Below, piece by piece: positions 38,335 through 46,958 of a DNA stretch of 54,215 nt. The notes under the pieces were generated by a model that worked only from the letters and a program-made list of their open reading frames with translations, did not search any database and was not told the DNA's origin. The position numbers and the translations under genes are program-made. This DNA comes from Syntrophobacterales bacterium. Its GTDB lineage: Bacteria > Desulfobacterota > Syntrophorhabdia > Syntrophorhabdales > Syntrophorhabdaceae. The stretch is taken from NCBI GenBank assembly GCA_031274925.1, contig JAISPL010000004.1:1-54215 (forward strand). Direction: 5' to 3'. Numbering within the stretch: position 1 is the stretch's first letter; each line of letters opens with the position of its first letter.

Positions 38335-38363
38335 CATATAGCATGTAGGTAGCGCGAAGTCAA
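38335..38363 (-). promoter_or_regulatory. Candidate promoter of the dctPQM leader
   Basis: On the - strand, TTGACT (38363-38358), a 17-base spacer and TATATG (38340-38335). The start would fall near 38328. It is back to back with the tRNA-Leu promoter 40 bases away. Confidence 0.5.
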
Positions 38364-38403
38364 GTTATATAGATCCAAGCGCTTGGTTGAGGGAGTATTT
38401 TCG

Positions 38404-38433
38404 TTGACAATATACGATCTTTCCGCTTATAAC
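38404..38433 (+). promoter_or_regulatory. Promoter of tRNA-Leu
   Basis: TTGACA (38404-38409), an 18-base spacer and TATAAC (38428-38433), ten bases before the tRNA. Near-consensus sigma70 promoter. Confidence 0.8.
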
Positions 38434-38442
38434 AAAGCTCAT

Positions 38443-38527
38443 GCCTGGGTGGCGGAACAGGTAGACGCAAGGGACTTAAAATCCCTCGGTCCTCGCGGCT
38501 GTACGGGTTCGATTCCCGTCCTAGGCA
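38443..38527 (+). tRNA. trnL: tRNA-Leu (anticodon UAA)
   Basis: A class II tRNA with acceptor GCCTGGG/CCTAGGC, anticodon stem AGGGA/TCCCT around CTTAAAA (anticodon TAA at 38477-38479), a long variable arm (CGGTCCTCGCGGCTG) and T-arm ACGGGTTCGATTCCCGT. The discriminator is A and CCA is not encoded. It has its own promoter. No integrase or att repeat was seen next to it. Confidence 0.96.
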
Positions 38528-38878
38528 TTTCAAGAGATAATTAAAAAATGCAATGAAGTTGGACCTTGTAAAATGCTGGTCCTTGTCATTATCTATGGGG
38601 AAGATAACCGTCGGATTATCAGGAGTGACAAATAATCGCCAAGACATAAGTGGTACATAGAAATCTATCCTGAGTTTTTGTTGACTTCTTGGGAATGGCG
38701 CCGCTTTCGCGGTAAACGTCAATTCACCATTGAAAACGGTGCCGCCAGAGGTACCCCCGCCTACTTCGCCAGGAGACGTATTCTATTGAGAGGCCGCGCC
38801 GCGCAAGGCTGGCATTTTGTCCAGTCCTAACACGGGATGTTCTTCTTGATTAGACCCGCAATGGGTATTCTAAAATGG
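38528..38878. other. 351-bp region without a gene
   Basis: I see no gene. The - strand around 38740-38660 spells short fragments (GVPLAAPFSMVN) that may be debris, but nothing can be named. Confidence 0.4.
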
Positions 38879-39427
38879 TTATTGCGCTGAATTTTGGGTA
38901 AGATTTTTAGAGACGTCTTTTTTGCTTCCGCTCATAGTGAAGCGCCACTTGCAGAATAGCTTTTCGGGATGAGGGTCGGGAGGAGCAAAGATACATTCGA
39001 CCTGAACGTTACTGTCAACCTCCTTAACGATACTCTCAAATTCACCCAAGTGCATATCCTTACAGTCATATTCTCCTACACCTTTTTTTAGCCGAGCCTC
39101 CTGAGAACTGCAATGGGGCGCCGACAGTATCACTTCTTCGTCTTTCTCCTCAATGTCAAATCCACTTATCAGCGACCAGGGAGAATACCTGAGGACTTTG
39201 GCGACGGCTTTCAGCCCTTTTTCCTCAATAGAGAACTTCTCTTTGATTTCCCGGGTCATGATCTTGCCCATCCTGTGCCACACTTCTTCGTTCATCCTGA
39301 TTGCTGCATCGTAACCGTATGTATGTTCCACTCCGAGAAACCAGAACCCATCAACCCTTCTGAACGTGTTCAGCATAAACTCGACGTATAGCCACAGTTG
39401 TTCGTTATCAAATTGAAGTGTATTCAT
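38879..39427 (-). CDS. DUF6125-like protein
   Basis: The 182-residue soluble protein begins MNTLQFDNEQLWLYVEFMLN and contains VDGFWFLGVEHTYGYDAAIRMNEEVWHRMGKIMTREIKEKF, a pattern I associate with the DUF6125 / L-2-amino-thiazoline-4-carboxylate-hydrolase-like family common in anaerobes. Later Cys residues (CSSQEARLKKGVGEYDCKDM, VECIFAPPDPHPEKLFCKW) could bind a metal. The ATG has TAAGGAGGG upstream. It stands alone. The biochemical role is unknown, and the family call is from memory of its sequence style. Confidence 0.6.
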   Translation of the reverse strand: MNTLQFDNEQLWLYVEFMLNTFRRVDGFWFLGVEHTYGYDAAIRMNEEVWHRMGKIMTREIKEKFSIEEKGLKAVAKVLRYSPWSLISGFDIEEKDEEVILSAPHCSSQEARLKKGVGEYDCKDMHLGEFESIVKEVDSNVQVECIFAPPDPHPEKLFCKWRFTMSGSKKDVSKNLTQNSAQ

Positions 39428-39892
39428 GGTATTCCCTCCTTATTTTACACATTATCATTGATTTACCTCGAAATGCAAAACTATTTGATGATAAAAAACG
39501 TTTTCACAGGTTGTGTGTCTTTGGTTCTATATGGAATAAAAACGCGAAGCTGCCGGCTTATTTGCTTGACTATTCTTGGTCGAAAAATGACTCCTATACA
39601 CCAAACGGTATAGAAAAAAAGAGAGGAATTGAAAAGATGCAACCAACGTAAAAACGTCTCTTAAAATGTATCATGTTCTAAAAACAGTATCTTTGAAAGA
39701 TTATGGTTTTCCTGGTGCGCGTCAGTCCGGGATCGGAAAGGTTGATATCCGGCCTGCTCAATGGGAGCCTTTAAGCAGTAAGCAACTCCATGGAATGTTA
39801 GAGCCTTGTTGTATGGAGAAATTGTCGGGTATATCAGTAATCCCATGAATAGGGCGCTCAGGGATTTTCTGTTTCACGAATGACGCAGGTGC
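39428..39892. other. 465-bp region without a gene
   Basis: No frame with a ribosome site or recognisable similarity was found. The DNA is AT-rich near 39450-39670. It may hold the promoter of the DUF6125-like gene. Confidence 0.4.
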
Positions 39893-40699
39893 CTATATCG
39901 GTATACCCTTGCTCTCGGGAAGATTGAAGTTCAATTGGGGGAATGGCGCAGGGGTAAAGGAGAGTAGAAATATAAGGAGGATCACAAAGGCAAGGGCCTT
40001 CCTCTGGCTGTCGAGTTCTGTTTCCATATCGGCAGGCTGAGGATGACGTCTGCCGAAGATAATGAGGAGTATGACGAGAAGGAGCCAGCCGGGATTATAA
40101 AAAATCGCGGTGAGTCCGAGGGCTATGACGACTGTTATGAAGATCCATTTGCTTTTTTCACCAAATACGGCGTAAAGCACATGCCCTCCGTCAAGTTGTC
40201 CTACGGGAAGGAGATTTAGGGCTGTGATGAAAAAGCCGACCCATCCCGCATACCCTATCGGGTGGAGTACCAGATCGTAGCCGGTAGGTATCTCGCCCAC
40301 GATGAGATGTTGGAGGATCTGGAATATGAGAGGGTCGCCGAGTCGGACAAAGGGTGCGTCCGGAGCAACGATCTGAATCGTGGACCATTTGATACCCAGC
40401 ATGGCAAAGGGGACTGCCGCGATAAAACCAGCCAGGGGGCCGGCGGCACCGATATCGAATAGAGCTCTTTTGTTTGTGATGGAGCCCTTCACCTTTATTA
40501 TGGCGCCCAAGGTACCGAAGGGCGAGAGAGGGAAAGGGATGAAGTAGGGGAGGGTCGCGGGCATGCCGTAATGCCTGCTCATGAAGTAGTGACCCATCTC
40601 GTGGGAGAGGAGTATGGTCATGAGGGGAATGCTGTATGCGAGACCCTGCACGAAATAGGTGGAAGCTATGGTGAGGATAAAAAGTATGATTTTTACCAT
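39893..40699 (-). CDS. Site-2 protease family (M50) membrane metalloprotease
   Basis: The 268-residue protein has about seven membrane helices, the zinc motif LLSHEMGHY (HExxH at about residues 33-37) and the second motif NLLPVGQLDGGH with the Asp ligand. The AAGPLAGFIAA segment is also typical of S2P homologues. It would cut membrane-spanning substrates within the inner membrane. The ribosome site is weak, and it follows holA after 3 bases, so the two are translationally linked. Substrate unknown. Confidence 0.9.
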   Translation of the reverse strand: MVKIILFILTIASTYFVQGLAYSIPLMTILLSHEMGHYFMSRHYGMPATLPYFIPFPLSPFGTLGAIIKVKGSITNKRALFDIGAAGPLAGFIAAVPFAMLGIKWSTIQIVAPDAPFVRLGDPLIFQILQHLIVGEIPTGYDLVLHPIGYAGWVGFFITALNLLPVGQLDGGHVLYAVFGEKSKWIFITVVIALGLTAIFYNPGWLLLVILLIIFGRRHPQPADMETELDSQRKALAFVILLIFLLSFTPAPFPQLNFNLPESKGIPI

Positions 40700-40702
40700 G
40701 CC

Positions 40703-41683
40703 TTAAGCCTCTATCAGTGCCTCTTCCATGAGGACGCGCTCATGCTTTGTGCCGCTTTTTATGGCCACGTCAAGAGCGGTCAACATATCTAAAAAGGCGA
40801 TGAGGTCCTGTTTCGAGATTTGCTCACTTGTTTTGGAAAGTTTGAACGCATAATAGGGTTTCTGGAAAGGCAGATAGTGCTTCTTCTCCGAGGGCTTGAT
40901 ACCTGAACTGCCTTTCCATTTGGCGAACGTCTTTGAGAAGACCGAATACTCTTGGTTCGCGGTGAACACCTCCTCCATGTCCTTAGCGTGAATGAGAAGC
41001 CTTGTCTGCCTTACGAGGAAGCTGTGAATGGCGAGAACGTGAAGGCCGTTCCCCAGAAGGTTCTCGAATACCGCAAGGGCCTGTTTTTTGTCCTTCCTTG
41101 AGAAAGCGTCGAAAAGGGCAAACATGCTCTCCTCATGGGTCTCGGTTCCTACCGCGAGAATATCTTTCGACTTTATCTCGCCCCGTTCTCCCACATAGGA
41201 GACAAGTTTCATGACTTCCATGTCGATCATTGATTCGTCTTTGATCCTGTTGGTGAGTAGCTGCAGGGCCTGATGGGTCATCTTTTTTTCATATTTCCTG
41301 ATGAGCAGCCGTACGCGCTCTTCAATGCGCCGTTCTTTCTTATGCTCCATGACGACCGTCTTGCCTTCAATAAGCCGATGACCGTCAGAAGGAGGGGAGG
41401 TGAGGTAGATGATGACGTGAACGCGTTCCTTCAGTGAGAGAAGCTGCTTTTTTACGTCGTGGACCAGTTCCTTGTCGGGGTCAATGACGACCAGGACGAA
41501 TTCCGTATTAATGAAGAGAGCGGATGAGCGTTCAATGATGCGGTCGCGGGCATCCTTCCCACCGATTATCTCGACCTCGGGGTGCTCCGAACATTGCCGG
41601 GAAAGAGTATGGATGTCCTCCAGCGCGTTGTCTTTAGATCCGTGAGCGGTGATGATCTCCCGTTTTTGCGTACTGTCCAACAT
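40703..41683 (-). CDS. holA: DNA polymerase III subunit delta
   Basis: The 326-residue protein matches the delta subunit of the clamp loader: a degenerate ATPase-like N-terminal half (SSALFINTEFVLVVIDPD...VIIYLTSPPSDG), then ALQLLTNRIKDESMIDMEVMKLVSYVGERGEIKSKDI. The C-terminal collar follows (FALFDAFSRKDKKQALAVFENLLGNGLHVLAIHSFLVRQTRLLI). Delta opens the beta clamp during replication. It starts behind a TAAGGTATG stretch. HolA diverges strongly, but order and motifs fit. Confidence 0.85.
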   Translation of the reverse strand: MLDSTQKREIITAHGSKDNALEDIHTLSRQCSEHPEVEIIGGKDARDRIIERSSALFINTEFVLVVIDPDKELVHDVKKQLLSLKERVHVIIYLTSPPSDGHRLIEGKTVVMEHKKERRIEERVRLLIRKYEKKMTHQALQLLTNRIKDESMIDMEVMKLVSYVGERGEIKSKDILAVGTETHEESMFALFDAFSRKDKKQALAVFENLLGNGLHVLAIHSFLVRQTRLLIHAKDMEEVFTANQEYSVFSKTFAKWKGSSGIKPSEKKHYLPFQKPYYAFKLSKTSEQISKQDLIAFLDMLTALDVAIKSGTKHERVLMEEALIEA

Positions 41684-41909
41684 ACCTTAAGTTACTATAC
41701 CCCAATGTTTTTTTCAATAAACGACGACCCACGAAGGAGAGGACGGAAGATGTGAGATGGTCTGCAACTTTCGCCAAATGCCCCGGTTCACTCCACCGAT
41801 TAGCTCGGTAAAATGTACCATAAAACGTAAATAATTAAATAGAAAATGCTCTAGAGATGGCTTCAAGAGAGTCCTGATTTGAACAGGACAACTTGACCCT
41901 TCAAAGATT

Positions 41910-41939
41910 TTGTCAACGACAGGTAAACCATATTATACT
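41910..41939 (+). promoter_or_regulatory. Candidate promoter of the radical SAM gene
   Basis: TTGTCA (41910-41915), an 18-base spacer and TATACT (41934-41939). Transcription would begin at or within a base or two of the GTG start at 41947, implying a leaderless mRNA. Confidence 0.55.
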
Positions 41940-41946
41940 CTTTGCC

Positions 41947-43551
41947 GTGAAAGTGCTCCTCATACAACCGCCCATCGAGGATTTCTACGACACGTCCATA
42001 CGGACTTATCCCTTGGCGCTCCTATATCTGGCTGTTAGGATTCGGGATATCTCGGATGTAATAGTGATGGATATGAGGACGGGGCACAGACGCGTGGTCC
42101 CTGGGATGCATCCTTTTCCCGACCTTGCGGACTATTACCGTGACGGGGTGCGTACGCCGTTTTCATTTTTCGGACGGTATTACCGGTTTGGCCTTGATAA
42201 GAACGAGATAAAGAAGGAGATTGCAAAGGAAAAACCTGATGTGGTCTCCATATCTTCCCTGTTTACCACCTACTCTCTTGAAGCCATTGAGGTCGCGAGG
42301 CTTGCCAAAGAGGTGGACCGAGGGATTGTAACGGTCATGGGAGGAATCCACCCTACCCTTTTTCCCCGCCATGTGCTTGAGTCCGCATCGGTTGACTATG
42401 TGATAAGAGGAGAAGGGGAGACCCCGCTTTTTGAGCTGCTAACGGCACTTTCCCGGGGTGTGGCCGGTAAAGATCTCACCATCAATGGCCTTTGCTTCAA
42501 GGAAGGGGGTGGTTTCCGCATTTCCGAACCCAACATTGAAGAGGATATCGACATGATACCGGACCGCGGATTCCTTGATCCTGCCAAATATCGGATTGGC
42601 AGGAAGAATTACTCTTTCCTGTTGACATCAAGAGGCTGTCCGTTTCACTGCTCCTTTTGCGGCCGACCATCCATCCCTTACAGGAAAAGGAGTCTTGGGA
42701 GTATTGAAGAGGAGATCGGGGTTTTCAAGGATCTCGGCATTGGCGCTGTCGATTTCGAGGATGACATGCTGAATCTCGATCCTTACTTTTTCAGGCATGT
42801 TCTGGATCTCCTCAATGGCAAGGGATTTACCCTCTCCGCCATGAATGGAATCTATACCGGAAACTTGGACACGACTGCCTTGAAGAGAATGTACGAGGCG
42901 GGGTTCCGGAGGCTCAATTTTTCCCTCGTGGATATCTCAAAACCGGTCATGGAGAGGCAAAAAAGGCTCTTCCCCTGGAATTTCCTTTCCCTCCTGCCCT
43001 GGCTCGAAGATTCTCCTTATCTCGTTGAGACTCATTTTATCATCGGCCTTCCCGATCAAACGCCAGGGGAAATTCTAGAGACCCTGATCTTCCTCATGGG
43101 CAAGCGGCTCCTTCCGGGGCCCAGCATATTCTATCTCGCGCCTGGGAGTCCTATTTTCGACGAAACCGTAGGGCTTAATTGGGAGGACAGGGTGAGATCC
43201 CTGAGATCAAGTGCAATGTTCCCCGTAAATCCGCTCATTCCGAGGGATACGCTCTTTACCTTTATGAAACTCACAAGATTTATCAACTACGTGAAAAATC
43301 TGGCCGACTTGGAGCCGGGGGTAAAGAGGCTCTCGGATCTTGCAGGGCGCCTGCCGGCGGGAGTGAGTCCTATTGACTGGGAGATCGTATCCACCCTAGT
43401 CAGAGAAAGAAGGTTCGTCTCTTATGATCCTGGACGAAGGCAGTTTCAGGAAGAGCCTCAGGACGCCTCCTTAGTGAAGCGTTTTTTTGAGCAGTCCAAA
43501 GGACTGGCAGTCAGAGGATTTAGAACTTCCCATTCTCTTAAGATGGACTGA
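41947..43551 (+). CDS. B12-binding-domain radical SAM protein
   Basis: The 534-residue protein has an N-terminal cobalamin-binding-like Rossmann domain (MKVLLIQPPIEDFYDTS..., VVSISSLFTTYSLEAIEVARLAKE, VTVMGGIHPTLFP, YVIRGEGETPLFELL). The radical SAM core follows with CxxxCxxC at Cys231, Cys235 and Cys238 (RGCPFHCSFCGRP), then GVDFEDDMLNLDP-type sequence. I chose GTG at 41947, which gives the normal family start; the 18 codons upstream look non-coding. Such enzymes methylate or rearrange diverse substrates. No biosynthetic neighbours indicate the product. Confidence 0.85.
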   Translation: MKVLLIQPPIEDFYDTSIRTYPLALLYLAVRIRDISDVIVMDMRTGHRRVVPGMHPFPDLADYYRDGVRTPFSFFGRYYRFGLDKNEIKKEIAKEKPDVVSISSLFTTYSLEAIEVARLAKEVDRGIVTVMGGIHPTLFPRHVLESASVDYVIRGEGETPLFELLTALSRGVAGKDLTINGLCFKEGGGFRISEPNIEEDIDMIPDRGFLDPAKYRIGRKNYSFLLTSRGCPFHCSFCGRPSIPYRKRSLGSIEEEIGVFKDLGIGAVDFEDDMLNLDPYFFRHVLDLLNGKGFTLSAMNGIYTGNLDTTALKRMYEAGFRRLNFSLVDISKPVMERQKRLFPWNFLSLLPWLEDSPYLVETHFIIGLPDQTPGEILETLIFLMGKRLLPGPSIFYLAPGSPIFDETVGLNWEDRVRSLRSSAMFPVNPLIPRDTLFTFMKLTRFINYVKNLADLEPGVKRLSDLAGRLPAGVSPIDWEIVSTLVRERRFVSYDPGRRQFQEEPQDASLVKRFFEQSKGLAVRGFRTSHSLKMD

Positions 43552-43680
43552 TGGGACCGGGCCGAGTTGGTTATTGACGGGTCAGAAGTCAGACTGTGAT
43601 TATTCTTGAATTTTGGAATAAAAACAAATATAAAGATTTGGTAAGCGCGAAGCAGAAATTGGTGGCTAAAAGGAGAGTGT

Positions 43681-44490
43681 ATGAGGATGAGTAGGCGGAC
43701 CGGAGTCTCGTGGGTAGTTGCCGTGGCCATCGTTATATCGCTCCTATATCTTGCTGGGTGCCAGGGGGGAAAGAACGACTCCCTTGAGAATATAAAAAAG
43801 GCAGGGCATATAAGGATCGCAATGGGCCTTGGTTACCCGCCTTTTTGTTACTACAACGCAAGGCAGGAGCTTGCCGGATTCGACGTGGGCGTGGCCAGAG
43901 AACTGGCTAAGAGAATGGGAGTCGATGCAAAATTAATAGCCGTGGATTCGCGGAATATAATCGGCAGACTGAATACGGGGGACTACGATACGATCTTGGG
44001 CAGTATGGCGATAACAGAGGAAAGGGCGAAACTGGTAGATTTTTCTATTCCCTACTACCATGCCAGGTCCCAGATTATGGTGTCAAAACATTCACCCTTC
44101 AAAACAATTAAAGACCTCAAAGGCAAGACCATCGGTGTAATGGAGGAATCAACCTTTAAGGACGATGCAGAAAAGTTAGGTGCGGGCTGCATCCGGCAAT
44201 ATAGGACCAACAACGACGCTCTCGCGGCTCTGGAGAAAAGAGAGGTCGATGCGGTTGTCACCGACGATGTCGTCGGTATGTACGGAAAAAATAGAATAGG
44301 TTTTAAGATTGAAAACTTGGGCGATACCTTGAGCTATAATCAGATTGCCATAGCGGTGCGTAAAGGGGACGTCTCTCTTCTAAGGAAGATTAACGCCGTA
44401 ATTGGGGAAATGCGAACGGACGGTACCATTGGGCAACTCGTGGAGAGGATCTCCCATAAACATGATGAGCCGACTTTGCCGCTAAAATAG
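43681..44490 (+). CDS. Amino-acid-type ABC transporter substrate-binding lipoprotein
   Basis: The 269-residue protein has a lipobox (LLYLAGC, Cys27) and a complete SBP_bac_3 domain: IRIAMGLGYPPFCYYNARQELAGFDVGVARELAKRMG, DTILGSMAITEERAKLVDFSIPYY, LKGKTIGVMEEST and EKREVDAVVTDD. It would capture a polar amino acid or similar ligand. AAAAGGAGAG precedes the ATG. No permease or ATPase genes follow, so it is either an orphan partner of a distant transporter or a sensor-type binding protein. Confidence 0.88.
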   Translation: MRMSRRTGVSWVVAVAIVISLLYLAGCQGGKNDSLENIKKAGHIRIAMGLGYPPFCYYNARQELAGFDVGVARELAKRMGVDAKLIAVDSRNIIGRLNTGDYDTILGSMAITEERAKLVDFSIPYYHARSQIMVSKHSPFKTIKDLKGKTIGVMEESTFKDDAEKLGAGCIRQYRTNNDALAALEKREVDAVVTDDVVGMYGKNRIGFKIENLGDTLSYNQIAIAVRKGDVSLLRKINAVIGEMRTDGTIGQLVERISHKHDEPTLPLK

Positions 44491-44504
44491 CCCTTGAGAG
44501 ATGA

Positions 44505-45074
44505 CTATAGTTTTTTGCCTATAGAAAATGCCTTTCCGAGGGGCGTGCCGATGCTGTAATACTGCCTTATATTGGGGAAAAAGACGAGAGGCCTCACCTT
44601 TTCTGGATCGGGGACCCCGCGGTCGTTGAGCACCGACTCATCCGCAATGATATCCACAATTTCTCCGATAAACTGGGTATGCAACCCTATCTCAATGGTA
44701 TGGATGAGCCTGCACTGAAGGGCAAAGGGAAGTTCCAGCACATAGGGTGCGTCAACTGCCTCACTCCTCACTGGAGTTAGTCCGGCTGCGGCGAATTTAT
44801 CTGCTTTTTCCCCTGATGCGATGCCGAAATAGTCCGTCTCCTTCACGTAAGCCTCTGAGGCTATATTGACTGTGAATGCTTTCCTCTCGACAATACTGCC
44901 GTAGGTGTACGTTGCTTTCCTCAAAGAGATGCCGATGCACGGCGGGTCGGAGCAGCAGATGCCCGCCCACGCTGCGGTCATGACGTTGGCTTTCCCTTCC
45001 TTATCATAAGTGCCCACCACCACCGATGGAGTAGGGTAGAGTATCGTCTTCGCGCCTATTGATTTCTTCATCAT
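44505..45074 (-). CDS. Flavin reductase family protein (FMN-binding split barrel)
   Basis: The 189-residue protein has the flavin-reductase pattern: [86 protein letters not shown]. The C-terminal part [25 protein letters not shown] also fits. It binds FMN and may reduce flavin or act as a flavoredoxin in anaerobic electron transfer. GAGGCAATG-like spacing precedes the start. It converges with the binding lipoprotein, 14 bases between stops. Confidence 0.88.
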   Translation of the reverse strand: MMKKSIGAKTILYPTPSVVVGTYDKEGKANVMTAAWAGICCSDPPCIGISLRKATYTYGSIVERKAFTVNIASEAYVKETDYFGIASGEKADKFAAAGLTPVRSEAVDAPYVLELPFALQCRLIHTIEIGLHTQFIGEIVDIIADESVLNDRGVPDPEKVRPLVFFPNIRQYYSIGTPLGKAFSIGKKL

Positions 45075-46044
45075 TGCCTCCTGTGATTCTCGCGGCGTAC
45101 CACAGACTTTTCACGTTTATTGATTCCGCAACTTGTTCACTATGCAACTGCATTTCCCTGACCCCTCCTGCGGAGAAAACCCATAATAGAAGGAGCCTAA
45201 GACGAAGTTCAACGACACCCTGAGTTTAATGACGGAGCGTCTCCGGCGGGGCCTCTTCTTTCGTCATTCGAATGAATTGTTACCTTTATACAGTTACGCA
45301 AATGATACACCAGGCAAGATAATAGAATGAATCAGTCCGTTAATCAATAAAAAGTATCGGTTAACTGCCTGGGCACGCCCTCTTCACAATATTTTATAAT
45401 CTCTTCGCCGGTATCTCGCGTTCGGTCTTTATAATAGGTATATAAATAATCTTGCGAAAGAAGGAAAAAAGGATGGAAAAGATATGGGCATGACATTGGC
45501 GGCAGTATTGGAACATGCTCTTCTCGGCGCCTTGCATTTGCAGGATGCGGATGGGTTACGGTTATGGCGGCAGAGGGGACCATAAAACTGTTCTAACCGC
45601 AACGAGGACGCACATAGTATACATCCCCCATGCATAAATCTCCTTCATTGATCCGTGCCTCCGCGCCTGATTTCTGCGATTCCGTCTCGTCTTCTATAAT
45701 TCTTGTGCTGTGGAGTCGAACAACTTCTTGTCGTAAGTCATGCGCGTCCCGTTGGCTTGGTTCCCTGCTTGGACGCTCCACGCACGATGCCATTGTGGAC
45801 GAGGATAATTCTCATAGTGTCCGGATTGTGCCTGATTTTTATCTCCCTAACCCATTCATCTCCTATGAAATCTCTTGTGTTTTGTGCAGTATAGCCTTTA
45901 TTTGCGAGAGCGTAGAAAGCCAATGTCAGGGCATTTGCGATACTCACGGGGTTTTGCAGTGAATTTTCGTAGCGGACGTTCGCGTGGTGTGGATTTCTCA
46001 TGTGTTCCGTGACACAAGATAATAACAACTCGAGAACCACGGTC
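45075..46044. other. 970-bp region without a confident gene
   Basis: No recognisable gene. The longest plausible frame is on the - strand (46040-45738, 100 codons), containing NPVSIANALTLAFYALANKGYTAQNTRDFIGDEWVREIKIRHN. I know no family for it and it lacks a clear ribosome site. It could be debris of a larger gene, since related-looking sequence continues in another frame to about 45600. Confidence 0.4.
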
Positions 46045-46074
46045 TTGACACAATTATGAACATATGATTATAAT
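46045..46074 (+). promoter_or_regulatory. Consensus sigma70 promoter of the NifX/NifB-like gene
   Basis: TTGACA (46045-46050), an 18-base spacer and TATAAT (46069-46074), both hexamers perfect. It lies 53 bases before the ATG at 46127. Confidence 0.85.
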
Positions 46075-46126
46075 AATGTGTCAGTGCAGAAACAGAAAAA
46101 ATTGTCTATAAACAGGAGGTTTTTGT

Positions 46127-46501
46127 ATGAAAGTAGCCTTTGCGGTACAGAAAGATGAAGGAATGGAGAGTACGGTTTATAATCACTTCGGCTCGGCTCC
46201 GGCTTTTGTCACGATAGATACGGCGACGGAGCGGGTTGTTACTATCAGTAACGCAGATGTGAATCATGTTCACGGCGCATGCAATCCCATCATGGCAATC
46301 GGCGGCCAGGACGTAGACGCCGTAGTTGTAGGCGGGATCGGCGCAGGAGCAATTCGGGGGCTTAATTCCCGAGGCATCAGGGTATACGGGGCTGTAATGC
46401 CCACAGTGAAAGGCAACATGGAAATGTTGAAGGCGGGAGAACTTCCTGAATTGACCATGCAGCACGCATGTGGCGGGCATGGTGGCGGTTGCGCTCACTG
46501 A
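46127..46501 (+). CDS. NifX/NifB-family iron-molybdenum cofactor-binding protein
   Basis: The 124-residue protein has the dinitrogenase FeMo-cofactor-binding fold: MKVAFAVQKDEGMESTVYNHFGSAPAFVTIDTATERV...NPIMAIGGQDVDAVVVGGIGAGAIRGLNSRGIRVYGA. It ends in a Cys/His/Gly tail (QHACGGHGGGCAH). Such stand-alone proteins bind Fe-S or Mo clusters and are widespread in anaerobes without nitrogenase. GGAGG precedes the ATG, and a perfect promoter lies upstream. No nif genes are nearby. Confidence 0.9.
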   Translation: MKVAFAVQKDEGMESTVYNHFGSAPAFVTIDTATERVVTISNADVNHVHGACNPIMAIGGQDVDAVVVGGIGAGAIRGLNSRGIRVYGAVMPTVKGNMEMLKAGELPELTMQHACGGHGGGCAH

Positions 46502-46958
46502 GAGCCGGCAAAGAACGGACGGTGTTTGCCCGGAGAACTCTTCGTTTAAACCGGGCATAAGCCGCATAACCATCTTAAAACTCCTCAAACGATACAGCAT
46601 CAAACCTAGTATTCATTTAGCGCCCTTCTTTTTTCGGCATTTATTTATCAATGTGTCAAGCGGAATCCAGCTCTTTTGAAGTATCTTGCAGCTTTTTGGC
46701 TGGAATAAGCCTCAAGTTGTCTTGATTTAATCTTTTCCGAATGATACAAATTGAAAAACTTATATACTCTTTATTTGTTGTTTCAACCAAAGTTTACGGG
46801 GGATGATTTGGAGCATTTGTTGGCCCGGAATCCTTATTTGCCTTTCAGAGAGTTCCTTCTTCATATACAAACTGAGTATAAAAATAATAAAGACAGGAAA
46901 GATGAGACGTCCCGCAACTCATGTTTCATTGGCCCGTCGAATAAACGGGTGGTGTCTT
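46502..46958. other. 457-bp region before cas3
   Basis: GCCCGG and CCGGGC near 46530-46556 can form a hairpin after the NifX-like gene, but without a T run. A frame of 71 codons from 46751 reads FTGDDLEHLLARNPYLPFREFLLHI and overlaps the cas3 start; it has no ribosome site and is probably debris. The promoter of cas3 could not be placed with confidence. Confidence 0.4.

Noticed and set aside
38443-38527. tRNA-Leu as an integration site of a genomic island
   Set aside because: No integrase gene and no repeat of the tRNA 3' end was seen within the window.
38360-38722. A 120-codon - strand frame across tRNA-Leu
   Set aside because: It is antisense to a complete tRNA and its promoter and has no similarity to known proteins.
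45738-46040. A 100-codon - strand frame downstream of the NifX-like gene's promoter
   Set aside because: No ribosome site and no recognisable family; kept only as possible debris.
46803-46958. The 52-codon upstream extension of cas3
   Set aside because: The residues (ILICLSESSFFIYKLSIKIIK...) are not Cas3-like and the HD domain begins naturally after the ATG at 46959.
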